The notes under the pieces are model-generated. The model was not told where the DNA came from, searched no databases, and saw only the letters and a program-made list of their open reading frames with translations. Shown here in pieces: positions 42,638-50,533 of a stretch of 59,390 nt of DNA. Every line of letters begins with the position of its first letter. The stretch's first letter is position 1. Source of the DNA: Opitutus sp. GAS368 (GTDB lineage Bacteria; Verrucomicrobiota; Verrucomicrobiia; Opitutales; Opitutaceae); the NCBI GenBank assembly GCA_945859965.1, contig CAMAPG010000002.1, forward strand, positions 1-59,390. The letters are read 5' to 3'. The position numbers and the translations under genes are program-made.

Positions 42638-43516
42638 TTAGACACTGCAGAGTTTGACTGCCGCGCCGAGCGAGACGAAGGGATCGCGGGTGGGAATAAA
42701 TTCCTGTGCGACATAGCCGGTGTAACCGGTGGCCTTGATCGCGCGCATGATCGCCGGATAATAAAGCTCCTGGCTTTCGTCGATTTCATGGCGCCCCGGA
42801 TTTCCTCCGGTATGGTAGTGTCCGATCGCGGCGTGGTTTTCCTGGATCGTGCGGATCACATCACCCTCCATGATCTGCATGTGATAGATGTCGTAGAGCA
42901 GCTTGAACCGTTCGGAGCCCACGCGTTTGACGAGTTCCACGCCCCAGGCGGTGTGATCGCACATGTGGTCCTTGTGGTTCACCTTGCTGTTGAGCAGTTC
43001 CATGCAGACGGTGACCCGGTGTTGCTCGGCGGCCTTGACGATTTGCTTGAGGCCAATCGCGCAGTTTTCGAGCCCCTGTTCGTCGGAAAGCCCGGCCCGG
43101 TTGCCGGAAAAACAAATGACATTGGGCAGGCCCGCCGCGGCGCAGGCCTCGATCCGTTCGATCATTGAGGGGACGAATTGGGCGTGGTGCTCGACCCGGT
43201 TGAACCCCTTGGCGATGGTGGTGGTGCCGTTGGCCATGGCACAGGTCAGGCCGTATTTTTTGAGCAACGGCCAGTCGGGGGGATCGAGCAATTCGATGGA
43301 TTCCAGCCCGAGGGCTTTGGCGCCTTTGGCCAAGTCTTCGAGCGAGGTGTCCTTATAGCACCATTTGCACACCGAGTGATGCAATTGTCCGGGGGAAGGG
43401 GAAGGGGCGTTGGCCGGGGATTTTTGCGCGGCGGTCGCTGAGCGTGGCAGCGTGGCTAGCGCGGCGACGCCGGCGAGGGTGGTCAGGGCTTCGCGGCGGG
43501 TCAGGGAGCGGGACAT
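42638..43516 (-). CDS. Tat-exported hydroxypyruvate isomerase / xylose isomerase-like TIM barrel
   Basis: A 292-residue protein whose N-terminus is a Tat-type signal ([20 protein letters not shown]). The barrel has [120 protein letters not shown] and [12 protein letters not shown], with metal-binding Glu, Asp, His and Glu residues as in hydroxypyruvate isomerase and sugar epimerase families. The substrate is unknown. It is convergent with the gene at 41762 and divergent from the superoxide dismutase gene (about 140 bases apart). Confidence 0.85.
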   Translation of the reverse strand: MSRSLTRREALTTLAGVAALATLPRSATAAQKSPANAPSPSPGQLHHSVCKWCYKDTSLEDLAKGAKALGLESIELLDPPDWPLLKKYGLTCAMANGTTTIAKGFNRVEHHAQFVPSMIERIEACAAAGLPNVICFSGNRAGLSDEQGLENCAIGLKQIVKAAEQHRVTVCMELLNSKVNHKDHMCDHTAWGVELVKRVGSERFKLLYDIYHMQIMEGDVIRTIQENHAAIGHYHTGGNPGRHEIDESQELYYPAIMRAIKATGYTGYVAQEFIPTRDPFVSLGAAVKLCSV

Positions 43517-43654
43517 GCCCGATGTTCGTGTGCCCGGCGTCGCTTTGGCAAGCGCGGGGTGGGACCGGCTGGAAGTCGTGCAAAAATATGGCCGCTCGAT
43601 CGTCGATTTCGGACGCAGCCTTGCGGAGACGAGGTGAACGCTTACGTTGGAACG

Positions 43655-44398
43655 ATGAATCCCCGAAATTCACTGACCCGCCGCGATGCCCTCAAAACCC
43701 TTGGCGCCGGAGCGGCCCTGCTGGGCTTGGGGGCACTGACTTCGCGAAGCCTGGCCGCCGACGTTGCGTCCGAGACGCCACAGCCTTTCACCCTCCCGAA
43801 GCTTTCCTACAGCTACGATGCCCTTGAGCCGCACATCGATGCGCGCACGATGGAAATCCATCACACCAAACATCACCAGGCCTACATCAAAGCCGCGAAT
43901 GCCGCGCTGGAGGATTACATGGAGCTGCAGGCTTTCACCGGGGAGCAGATTCTCCAGCGCCTGCCGGAAATGCCGGAGAAAATCCATGTGGCCCTGCGCA
44001 ACCAGGTGGGTGGACACGTGAATCACAGTTTTTTCTGGCGGTTGTTGAGTCCCACGGGTGGCGGCGCTCCGGGCGGTTCGCTCGGTGCAGCGATTGTTCA
44101 GACGTTCGGCTCGTTCGAGGCCTTCAAGACTCTTTTTTACGATGCGGCCACGAAACGCTTTGGCAGCGGCTGGGCTTGGCTCAGTCTCAAGGACGGCAAA
44201 CTCGTGGTGCACTCGACGGCCAACCAGGATTCCCCATTGAGCGAAAATGCCACGCCGGTGCTCGGTCTCGATGTGTGGGAGCACGCTTATTATCTCAAAT
44301 ACCAGAATCTACGCCCCAGCTATGTGACGGCGTTCTGGAACGTGGTGAACTGGCGTCAGGCCGAGGCCAATTACGATGCGGCCAGGACGTCGGTTTAG
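43655..44398 (+). CDS. superoxide dismutase, Fe/Mn family, exported
   Basis: Superoxide dismutase converts superoxide to oxygen and hydrogen peroxide. The 247-residue precursor has a Tat-like signal ([20 protein letters not shown], cleaved near residue 35). Metal-ligand motifs are intact: [40 protein letters not shown], and [20 protein letters not shown] with the closing Asp-x-x-His ligands. Fe versus Mn use cannot be settled by eye. The export signal is notable, since many bacterial enzymes of this family are cytoplasmic. It may protect the envelope. A bidirectional terminator follows. Confidence 0.93.
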   Translation: MNPRNSLTRRDALKTLGAGAALLGLGALTSRSLAADVASETPQPFTLPKLSYSYDALEPHIDARTMEIHHTKHHQAYIKAANAALEDYMELQAFTGEQILQRLPEMPEKIHVALRNQVGGHVNHSFFWRLLSPTGGGAPGGSLGAAIVQTFGSFEAFKTLFYDAATKRFGSGWAWLSLKDGKLVVHSTANQDSPLSENATPVLGLDVWEHAYYLKYQNLRPSYVTAFWNVVNWRQAEANYDAARTSV

Positions 44399-44430
44399 GT
44401 TTTCCGGGCCGGGCGGGCGTTTTTCCCAAT

Positions 44431-44463
44431 AAAAAAGGCGCAGACCTCAGTCTGCGCCCTTTT
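44431..44463. terminator. bidirectional terminator between sod and fur
   Basis: A perfect stem GGCGCAGAC / GTCTGCGCC with a CTCA loop is flanked by A6 on the left (T run for the reverse gene) and TTTT on the right. It can end both the superoxide dismutase and the convergent Fur-family transcripts. Confidence 0.88.
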
Positions 44464-44486
44464 GGTTTAAAACGATTTTTTCCGGA

Positions 44487-45059
44487 TCAGCGGGGTGCGG
44501 TCGCCGCGTTGGCCGTCGCGGCCGCGATCCGGCCGGCTTGGGGTGAAACCCCGAAAAATTCCACGACATGCGAGACTTCGTTGTACCCGCGGGTCTTGAG
44601 GATTGTCTCGATCCGGTTGAGGGCCTCGCGAAGTTCAGCGGTCGTTTCCGCGTCGATCTCTTCCACGTGATTGGTGGATTTGCAGATGACGTGGTAACGG
44701 TTCAGTCCGCCGAGGTTGATTTCGTAGAGACCGGTGCCGTTGTGAAAGAAGGACCGGCGGACGAGCCCCAGCTCTTCGAAGACCGCCAGGCAGCGGTAAA
44801 CGGTCACCAGATCGCACGAGTCGTGGGCGAGATCGCCGTGGATTTGCTCGATGCTGGCCGGCTGGCCGATGCGGATCAAAGTCTCCAGAATGGCGATGCG
44901 AGGCTGCGTGATCCGCAACCCGGCACTTTTGAGGCGAGCGGTGGCTGTTTCGATGGGCCGTGCGGCGTCGTCGGCTTCGGCTTTGACCCCGGAGAGCGGG
45001 TGATTTGTCTGCGTGGAGGCGATCATGGGCTTTGTTGAGTGAATAGTCGGTTGCGACAT
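44487..45059 (-). CDS. fur: Fur-family transcriptional regulator
   Basis: A 190-residue metal- or peroxide-responsive repressor. The winged helix is RLKSAGLRITQPRIAILETL, IEQIHGDLAHDSCDLVTVYR and CLAVFEELGLVRRSFFHNGT. The dimer and metal domain follows. There the usual HHHDHxxCxxC site is replaced by LNRYHVICKSTNHVEEID, with one Cys and no CxxC. A long N-terminal arm (40 residues) and Ala-rich tail are atypical. MIASTQTNH (residue 12) is another start. It could be Fur, Zur, PerR or Mur; the gene symbol reflects the family. It lies divergent to the gene at 45163 and beside superoxide dismutase. Confidence 0.85.
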   Translation of the reverse strand: MSQPTIHSTKPMIASTQTNHPLSGVKAEADDAARPIETATARLKSAGLRITQPRIAILETLIRIGQPASIEQIHGDLAHDSCDLVTVYRCLAVFEELGLVRRSFFHNGTGLYEINLGGLNRYHVICKSTNHVEEIDAETTAELREALNRIETILKTRGYNEVSHVVEFFGVSPQAGRIAAATANAATAPR

Positions 45060-45073
45060 CCATGCGAGGCTAT

Positions 45074-45096
45074 TGTTGCGATTGAGTTACAACGAA
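45074..45096. promoter_or_regulatory. candidate Fur-family operator upstream of fur
   Basis: TTGTTGCGATTGAGTTACAA has TTG ends and CAA ends with an imperfect palindrome (five of eight arm positions match), 15 bases upstream of the fur start and in the divergent promoter region. Self-regulation is common in this family. The palindrome is weak and was not searched elsewhere, so confidence is low. Confidence 0.25.
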
Positions 45097-45162
45097 GACC
45101 TTTTGGCCGGGTTGCGGGATTGCACGGTTCGGCCTCGTGTGCTACTTCCTAGCCAGAAATCC

Positions 45163-45609
45163 ATGCAAGATCTTGAATTTGCCGAAGTCGTTGCCCTGAT
45201 CCGGAAAGAGGATCCGCGTTTTGACCGAAAAGCGTATGATTTCGTCCGGCTGGGTTTGGATCATACGGTCAAGGAGCTGAAGAAAAAGGACTCACCGCGG
45301 GCCTCAACATCTGCCCATGTCTCTGGCAGAGAGTTGCTTGAGGGCATGCGGGCCTACGCACTCGATCAGTACGGCCCCCTGACCAAGACCGTGTTGAATT
45401 CGTGGGGCGTGAAACGTTGCTCGGATTTTGGCGATATCGTTTTCAATCTCATTGAATACAATGTGTTCAGTAAGACGGAGAACGATCGCCGGGAGGATTT
45501 TGCCGATATTTATTCCTTCGAGGACGCCTTTGTGAAGCCGTTCCTGCCGACGAAGCCACCGGCTTCCGGCCCTTCTTCTTCCCCGACCGAACCGGTCGGT
45601 TCGGCCTAA
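45163..45609 (+). CDS. Minf_1886-like conserved protein of Verrucomicrobia/Planctomycetes
   Basis: A 148-residue protein of unknown function. The pattern DPRFDRKAYDFVRLGLDHTV, HVSGRELLEGMRAYALDQYG, PLTKTVLNSWGVKRCSDFGD, IVFNLIEYNVFSKTENDRRE, DFADIYSFEDAFVKPF agrees with what I recall of the Minf_1886/TIGR04138 group, which is restricted to Verrucomicrobia and Planctomycetes. It is soluble with no signal and has a Pro/Ser-rich tail. ATG 45163 is preferred over GTG/ATG codons upstream because of position and conservation of MQDLEFAEVV. It stands between the Fur-family gene and the M16 peptidase gene. Confidence 0.75.
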   Translation: MQDLEFAEVVALIRKEDPRFDRKAYDFVRLGLDHTVKELKKKDSPRASTSAHVSGRELLEGMRAYALDQYGPLTKTVLNSWGVKRCSDFGDIVFNLIEYNVFSKTENDRREDFADIYSFEDAFVKPFLPTKPPASGPSSSPTEPVGSA

Positions 45610-45687
45610 ATTGGCCGGGCTTTTTCGCCACCGGGCGCATCGCGTCTGGCTAATCTTTAGGCGTCAGTGATCTTTCCCTCTCCTTTC

Positions 45688-48291
45688 ATGCCTAAAACCG
45701 CTTCCCGTTCCGCTGATTTTCGTTTGCTGGATCCTTTCTGGCGCGAGCCGGTCGAGCGCACGGTTCTTCCGAACGGACTGACGGTCATTCTCAAGCCCGA
45801 TCACTCGGCGGCGCTCGCCTCGGTCCAGGTGTGGGTCAAGACCGGCAGCATTCACGAGGGCGATGCCTTGGGGGCGGGACTGTCGCATTATCTGGAGCAC
45901 ATGCTTTTCAAGGGGACGTCGCGGCGGGCGGGCCGGGAGATTTCCGCGACGGTGCAGGCCCACGGCGGCTACATCAACGCCTACACGACCTTCGATCGCA
46001 CGGTCTATTACATCGATCTCCCCAGCGAGCATACCACCGTGGCTTTGGATCTGCTCGCGGATGCGGTGCTGAATTCGACGCTGCCGGCCGACGAAGTGAC
46101 GAAGGAGCGCGAAGTCATCCTCCGTGAGATCGCGATGACGCGTGACGATCCGGACAACCGTTTTTGGGAATCGCTCTATGCCACCGCGTTTCGCGAACAC
46201 CCGTACCGTCATCCGATCATCGGTTATCGCGACGTGTTTTCCGCCATCACCCGCGAGGATTTGTGGACTTACTATCGCACCCGTTATGTGCCCAACAATC
46301 TCGTGCTCGTGGTCGTGGGCGATTTCGACCCGGTGGCCATTCGCGCCAGTATTGAGCAGCACTTTGGTTCGGTCCCCCGCGCACGTCTGGCCCCGGTGCT
46401 GGTGCCCGCCGAACCGGTTCCGCTGGCCCGTCGGGAACAACACCGGTTTGAGGACGTGGAACTCACGCGCGGCGGCCTGGCCTGGCAGATCCCGGGGCTG
46501 ACCCATTCTGATGCGCCGATCCTGGATTTGCTCGGCACGATCCTCGGTGCGGGCGACAGCTCGGTCTTGTGGCAATCCATCCGCGAAAAAGCCGGACTCG
46601 TGCACACGATCGACGCCCAGAGCTGGAATCCGGGGAGCGTCGGACTTTTTTGCGTCTCGTTTACGTGCGATGCGGCCAAGCGCGAAGCCGCGTCGGCCGC
46701 GATCGAACGCGAGCTGGTCCGTTGCGCGGCGCGCGGCTTCACCGCTTCGCAGCTGCGCAAGGCGCGGCGCCAGCTCGTGGTCGGGGAAATCAACACCCGC
46801 AAGACCATGGCCGGCCAGGCCTCGCGCCTGGGCGCCGCGGAGGTCGTGGTGGGCGATCTCGACTACAGCCGGACTTATTTCGAGCAGCTGGCGGCGGTGA
46901 CTCCCGCCGATTTGCGCTCGGTGCTGAAACATTACCTCGTGCCTTCGCGCGTGACGAGCATCTCGCTCAATCCGACTGCAGCCGGACCTGCGGCCAATGC
47001 GGCCACGCGGGTGTCGGTGACGGCGTCGCGTGACTTCGAGGAGATCACCCTGGGCAACGGAGCGCGCCTGCTGTTGCAGCCGGACTCCCGTCTGCCGAAT
47101 TTGCATTTCCGTCTGCTCTGCCTGGGCGGGCCGATGCAGGAAAGCCCCGGACGGCGCGGCGCGAGTGCGCTGCTCGCCACGATGCTGACCAAGGACACGC
47201 GTCACCGCAGCGCGGCGGCGATCGCGCATTTCATCGAGGAAGTGGGCGGAAGTTTCTATCCCTTCTCGGGCAACAACAGCCTGGGGCTGGCCGCGGAAGT
47301 GCTGCCGCCCGATGCCGACCGCGCGCTGACGGTGCTGGCGGATGCGGTTGTGGCGCCCGCCTTCAAGGCCGGGACCTTCACGACCGAGCGCAATGCGCAG
47401 CTAGCGGATTTGCAGCAGGACGCTGACGATGTCGTCACGCTCGGAAAAAAACGGCTGCGCCAAAGATTCTTTGGCCTCCATCCGCTCGCGCTTTCCGCCC
47501 ACGGCGATGAAGCGGGCGTGCAGGCGCTGGTGCCCGCCGATCTCGCGACTCTGCACCGCCGTTTGTTTGTCGCGCCCAATGTGGTGCTGGCCGTGGCGGG
47601 CGATTTCACCCCGCGCACGCTGATGCCGAAATTGCAGCGCTTCCTCGGCCGCCTGCCCCTGGCGTCGCCCGTGGCGACGGCGTCCCCGGCGGTCACGGTC
47701 GATTTTCCCGCGGACCGGGGCGATTTTGTCGAACAGCAAGCACGGGAGCAGGCCGTGGTTTTCCAGGCCTTTCCCGCGCCCGCGTTGCGTGCACCCGACT
47801 TCTACGTCGGCGAGGTGGCCGATGAGCTTTTCAGCGGTATGGCGTCGCGGCTCTTCGAACGCGTGCGGGAGGAAAAAGGCCTCGCATATTTCGTGCGCTC
47901 GGCGCGCGTGACCGGTCTGGATGCCGCGATGTTTTATTTTTACGCCGGCACCGCGCCGGCCCATGCCACCGAAGTGCTGGCGGAAATCGACGCGGAAATT
48001 GCGCGCGTGCAAACTGGCGGGGTCGAGGAGGCGGAATTGCAGCGTTGCCAGATCCGGCTCAAAGCGGCCCGCCGCCAGAGCTTGCAGACCAACGGCGCGC
48101 GCGCGATGCAGGCGGGGCTCAACGCCCTCTACGGCCTGCCGATCAACGACTGGAAAAATTACGACGGGCGCATTGAAGCGGTTACCCGGGCCGATCTCTC
48201 GCAGTTTGCCCGCAATTATTTCCAGCGGGAACGGCGCACCCAGTTGATTGTGACACCGGGACAATCCCCGCTGGGCGAATCGGCGCGCTAG
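45688..48291 (+). CDS. double-domain M16 zinc peptidase
   Basis: An 867-residue insulinase-type peptidase made of two M16 modules. The first (about 20-430) carries the inverted zinc motif HxxEH in LGAGLSHYLEHMLFKGTSRR, the downstream Glu in EREVILREIAMTRDDPDNR, and HPYRHPIIGYRDVFSAITRE. The second half (about 450-860) has GRRGASALLATMLTKDTRHR, IEEVGGSFYPFSGNNSLGL and GMASRLFERVREEKGLAYFV, an inactive-type M16 half without the HxxEH. ATG 45688 is preferred over GTG 45667. No signal peptide is evident. Its TAG stop is the first TAG of a MITE-like repeat. Confidence 0.93.
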   Translation: MPKTASRSADFRLLDPFWREPVERTVLPNGLTVILKPDHSAALASVQVWVKTGSIHEGDALGAGLSHYLEHMLFKGTSRRAGREISATVQAHGGYINAYTTFDRTVYYIDLPSEHTTVALDLLADAVLNSTLPADEVTKEREVILREIAMTRDDPDNRFWESLYATAFREHPYRHPIIGYRDVFSAITREDLWTYYRTRYVPNNLVLVVVGDFDPVAIRASIEQHFGSVPRARLAPVLVPAEPVPLARREQHRFEDVELTRGGLAWQIPGLTHSDAPILDLLGTILGAGDSSVLWQSIREKAGLVHTIDAQSWNPGSVGLFCVSFTCDAAKREAASAAIERELVRCAARGFTASQLRKARRQLVVGEINTRKTMAGQASRLGAAEVVVGDLDYSRTYFEQLAAVTPADLRSVLKHYLVPSRVTSISLNPTAAGPAANAATRVSVTASRDFEEITLGNGARLLLQPDSRLPNLHFRLLCLGGPMQESPGRRGASALLATMLTKDTRHRSAAAIAHFIEEVGGSFYPFSGNNSLGLAAEVLPPDADRALTVLADAVVAPAFKAGTFTTERNAQLADLQQDADDVVTLGKKRLRQRFFGLHPLALSAHGDEAGVQALVPADLATLHRRLFVAPNVVLAVAGDFTPRTLMPKLQRFLGRLPLASPVATASPAVTVDFPADRGDFVEQQAREQAVVFQAFPAPALRAPDFYVGEVADELFSGMASRLFERVREEKGLAYFVRSARVTGLDAAMFYFYAGTAPAHATEVLAEIDAEIARVQTGGVEEAELQRCQIRLKAARRQSLQTNGARAMQAGLNALYGLPINDWKNYDGRIEAVTRADLSQFARNYFQRERRTQLIVTPGQSPLGESAR

Positions 48292-48444
48292 GAGCTGTTT
48301 GGGAATTCGTCTCTCCGAATAGCGAAAGCCGTGAGGCTTTCGTCCGAGCCCGAAACGCTCATCCCCCTTCGCCAAGCCCACGGAGGATAGGCGCGTTTCG
48401 CTACGAGAATCCAAGGCAAGCGGCATTTCCCAAACAGCCCCTAG
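48288..48444 (-). repeat. MITE-like element, copy 2 (157 bp, 30 bp insertion)
   Basis: The element is bounded by CTAG at 48288-48291 and 48441-48444. Terminal arms are GAGCTGTTTGGGAA and GGGCTGTTTGGGAA. It is opposite in orientation to copy 1 at 14478 and is copy 3 plus a 30 bp insertion in the central palindrome. The left CTAG supplies the TAG stop codon of the M16 gene (CGC TAG). No transposase is present. Confidence 0.9.
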
Positions 48445-48459
48445 GGGTTTTAGATCATC

Positions 48460-48550
48460 TGTCATTCTGAGCGGAGCGAAGAATCCACGTCGATAGGGCC
48501 GAAGCTGAAAGCGACATCGCACTGGATTCTTTGCTCCGCTCAGAATGACA
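48460..48550. repeat. 91-base inverted repeat with TGTCATTCTGAGCGGAGCGA arms
   Basis: Arms of 27 bases (48460-48486 and 48524-48550) are complementary with one mismatch around a 37-base loop. The arm matches the widespread TGTCATTCTGAGCG-type palindrome known from many phyla, including Acidobacteria and Verrucomicrobia. It follows directly behind MITE copy 2. The rest of 48551-48645 shows nothing further. Confidence 0.9.
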
Positions 48551-48645
48551 ATCCTCGGGAGGGCATCACCGCACCCGGCAAAAACGGCGAGGGCGATTCA
48601 CTCTTGTGAAAGATTGAATCACGTGCGCCCGTTTCGTGGGGTGTT

Positions 48646-48915
48646 ATGAAAACAAATCGTTTCATCGCCCTCTGCACGACGCTGGCTGCCCTCGCGGTGG
48701 CCGCGGTCGTTTTTGTCCCTGGCGTTCACGCCGAAGAAAAATCCGATGCCGCGGCCAAGCGGGCCCAGCGGGAAAAGGAAAAATTGGAGAAGTACGACAA
48801 GAACAACGACGGCAAACTCGATGAAGAGGAGAAAGCCGCCGTGAAGGCGGACCGGGAAAAGGCGAAGTCGGAAAAAAAGAAATCGCGCGACGAAATGAAA
48901 GGAGAACGGAAGTAG
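48646..48915 (+). CDS. small exported EF-hand protein
   Basis: An 89-residue protein with a signal peptide (FIALCTTLAALAVAAVVFVP ending VHAEE) and one EF-hand-like calcium loop, DKNNDGKLDEEE (Asp, Asn, Asp, Lys, Glu at the loop positions). Around it are Lys/Glu-rich helices (RAQREKEKLEKYD, KADREKAKSEKKKSRDEMKG). A single hand in such a small protein suggests dimer formation or a regulatory role. No partner is evident. A similar type occurs in Verrucomicrobia and Planctomycetes proteomes. Confidence 0.8.
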   Translation: MKTNRFIALCTTLAALAVAAVVFVPGVHAEEKSDAAAKRAQREKEKLEKYDKNNDGKLDEEEKAAVKADREKAKSEKKKSRDEMKGERK

Positions 48916-48989
48916 GCTGGGGTCTGGGCTGATCCAGCCATTGAATCCGGTCCCGCCGTCCGGCGAACGGTGCGGCCGTTTTTGGGCGC

Positions 48990-49020
48990 AAAAAGGGGCG
49001 GGTTGATTTCACCCGCCCCT
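48990..49020 (-). terminator. terminator after the Gfo/Idh oxidoreductase gene
   Basis: Stem AGGGGCGGGT / ACCCGCCCCT (48994-49003 with 49011-49020), loop TGATTTC, and an A run 48990-48994 read as T on the reverse strand. It lies 24 bases beyond the oxidoreductase stop. Confidence 0.85.
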
Positions 49021-49043
49021 TGAAAACAATGGCCGTAGCGGCC

Positions 49044-50294
49044 TCAGAATTTGTACTGAGGGATCTTGATCAACTCGCCGTCCTTCAGGGCCGAGGTGTG
49101 GGCGACCACACCGGAAACCGTCAGGTTCAAGGCGACATCGATGGAGACGAGTGGCTTGCGGTTCTGGAGGATGGAGCTGATGAACTCGTCCGTCAGGCGT
49201 CCGTGCGAACCTCCGTGGCCGCCGGCTGCAACTCCCGGGGGCAGCGCGGGACGGGCCAGGTTGGGCAGGGATTTTTCGAGCCCCTCATATTTTCCGTAGT
49301 ACGAACCCCGCTGACCGCGGATCCGGCCTTTTTCCCCGTGATCGCCGGGCGTGTCCCAGCTCACCGTCATGCGCGACATCCCGCCTTCGCTCGTGCGGAA
49401 GAGGGCCACTTCGGTGCCAAACGGATTTTTGTACCGATTGTTCGCGGGCTGCAGGTGGGTGACGATGCTGGGCATGCCCATGCAGCTCACTTCAGTGAAA
49501 CTCCCGCCGGTGACGCAGATGTAATACGCGCTGGAGTGGGTCGGATACCATTGTGGCGGCAGCCCGGTGCGCCATTCCCTCATGCCCGGCAGTGGCTGCT
49601 CCATGTAGTGATAGTACTCGCCTTCGGAGTACAGGAGTTTGCCCAGGCCACCGGTAATCCCGGTCTTATAAATCTCCCGCATGGCGTGGAGATCCTCGTG
49701 AAAGGCGGAGGTCTCGAACATCATGTAGTTGCGCCCGCTTTTCTTGACGGCGGCGAAGAGCTGTTCCGCTTCCTCCAGTGAACCGAAGACGGCCGGCACG
49801 GCCGTTCCCACGTGTTTGCCGTGTTTCAGCGCTTCGATGGCGTGTTTCGCGTGGCTCGGGGCTTCAGTGGCGATAAACACCGCCTCGATGGTGTCGTCCT
49901 TCACGAGTTCCTCGAGGGAAGGGTAGGTTTTTTTGCAGCGGGCCACCTTCGCCATTTCGGCGCAGCGGTCGGGCATCAAATCGCTGACGGCGACCACCTC
50001 GACGTTGGGATGATCCTGAAAACCGAAAGCGGTGCCGAACTTGCAATAGCCGTATCCGATCAGGCCGACGCGGATTTTCCGGTCGGAAATCGGTTTCCAG
50101 GGTTTTTCGGGCGCGAGGGTTTCGACGGTTTTTTCAAAGCCCTGAATCGCCTTTTCTTCGGAATGGCCGATTTTCGGCAGTCCCAAGGCTGCGGCACCGA
50201 TTCCCATCGATTGCAAAAACAGGCGGCGCGAAAAAGGATTTTTCAGATCTCGCGGACTCAAAGGGGAATTCTCGGAACGATCGTCTTTTGTCAT
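49044..50294 (-). CDS. Gfo/Idh/MocA-family oxidoreductase, Tat-exported
   Basis: A 416-residue NAD(P)-dependent sugar or inositol-type oxidoreductase. The N-terminus is a twin-arginine signal (FSRRLFLQSMGIGAAALGLP). The Rossmann start reads KIRVGLIGYGYCKFG then VEVVAVSDLMPDRCAEMAKV, followed by VFIATEAPSHAKHAIEALKH and GKHVGTAVPAVFGSLEEAEQ. The C-terminal sheet holds HSSAYYICVTGGSFTEVSCM. ATG 50294 is chosen because the upstream 33 codons lack protein character. Such exported Gfo/Idh proteins are abundant in Verrucomicrobia and Planctomycetes and often act on polysaccharide sugars. The substrate is unknown. Confidence 0.9.
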   Translation of the reverse strand: MTKDDRSENSPLSPRDLKNPFSRRLFLQSMGIGAAALGLPKIGHSEEKAIQGFEKTVETLAPEKPWKPISDRKIRVGLIGYGYCKFGTAFGFQDHPNVEVVAVSDLMPDRCAEMAKVARCKKTYPSLEELVKDDTIEAVFIATEAPSHAKHAIEALKHGKHVGTAVPAVFGSLEEAEQLFAAVKKSGRNYMMFETSAFHEDLHAMREIYKTGITGGLGKLLYSEGEYYHYMEQPLPGMREWRTGLPPQWYPTHSSAYYICVTGGSFTEVSCMGMPSIVTHLQPANNRYKNPFGTEVALFRTSEGGMSRMTVSWDTPGDHGEKGRIRGQRGSYYGKYEGLEKSLPNLARPALPPGVAAGGHGGSHGRLTDEFISSILQNRKPLVSIDVALNLTVSGVVAHTSALKDGELIKIPQYKF

Positions 50295-50450
50295 TTTAGG
50301 GAGGGTTCGGGTTGCCAGGTACGCAAAACTGTCAACAAAAAGAACAGCCAAATGTAAACGCATTGAATGGGCCAATTTGGGCGCACATGGCAAGAGGCAT
50401 GTTGGTTTTCCCCAATGGTCCTCCTGAAACGGGTCGCGGGCTGTTTTGGT

Positions 50451-50500
50451 GTGGGAGGGGCTTTATGCCCCGACTTGTCGCGGGATAAACCCGCTCCCAC
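50451..50500. repeat. palindromic GTGGGAG repeat
   Basis: GTGGGAG at 50451 and CTCCCAC ending at 50500 bracket two nested hairpins (GGGGCTTTATGCCCC and GCGGGATAAACCCGC). The pattern recalls REP-type elements of other GC-rich bacteria. The gap 50295-50533 holds only this element and probably the Gfo/Idh promoter. Confidence 0.75.
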
Positions 50501-50533
50501 ATTTGATTGAAGGCCAAAACTGCCCACTACCGA

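Noticed and set aside
45664-47229. 521-codon reverse open frame
   Set aside because: Antisense to the M16 peptidase gene, which has the HxxEH motif.
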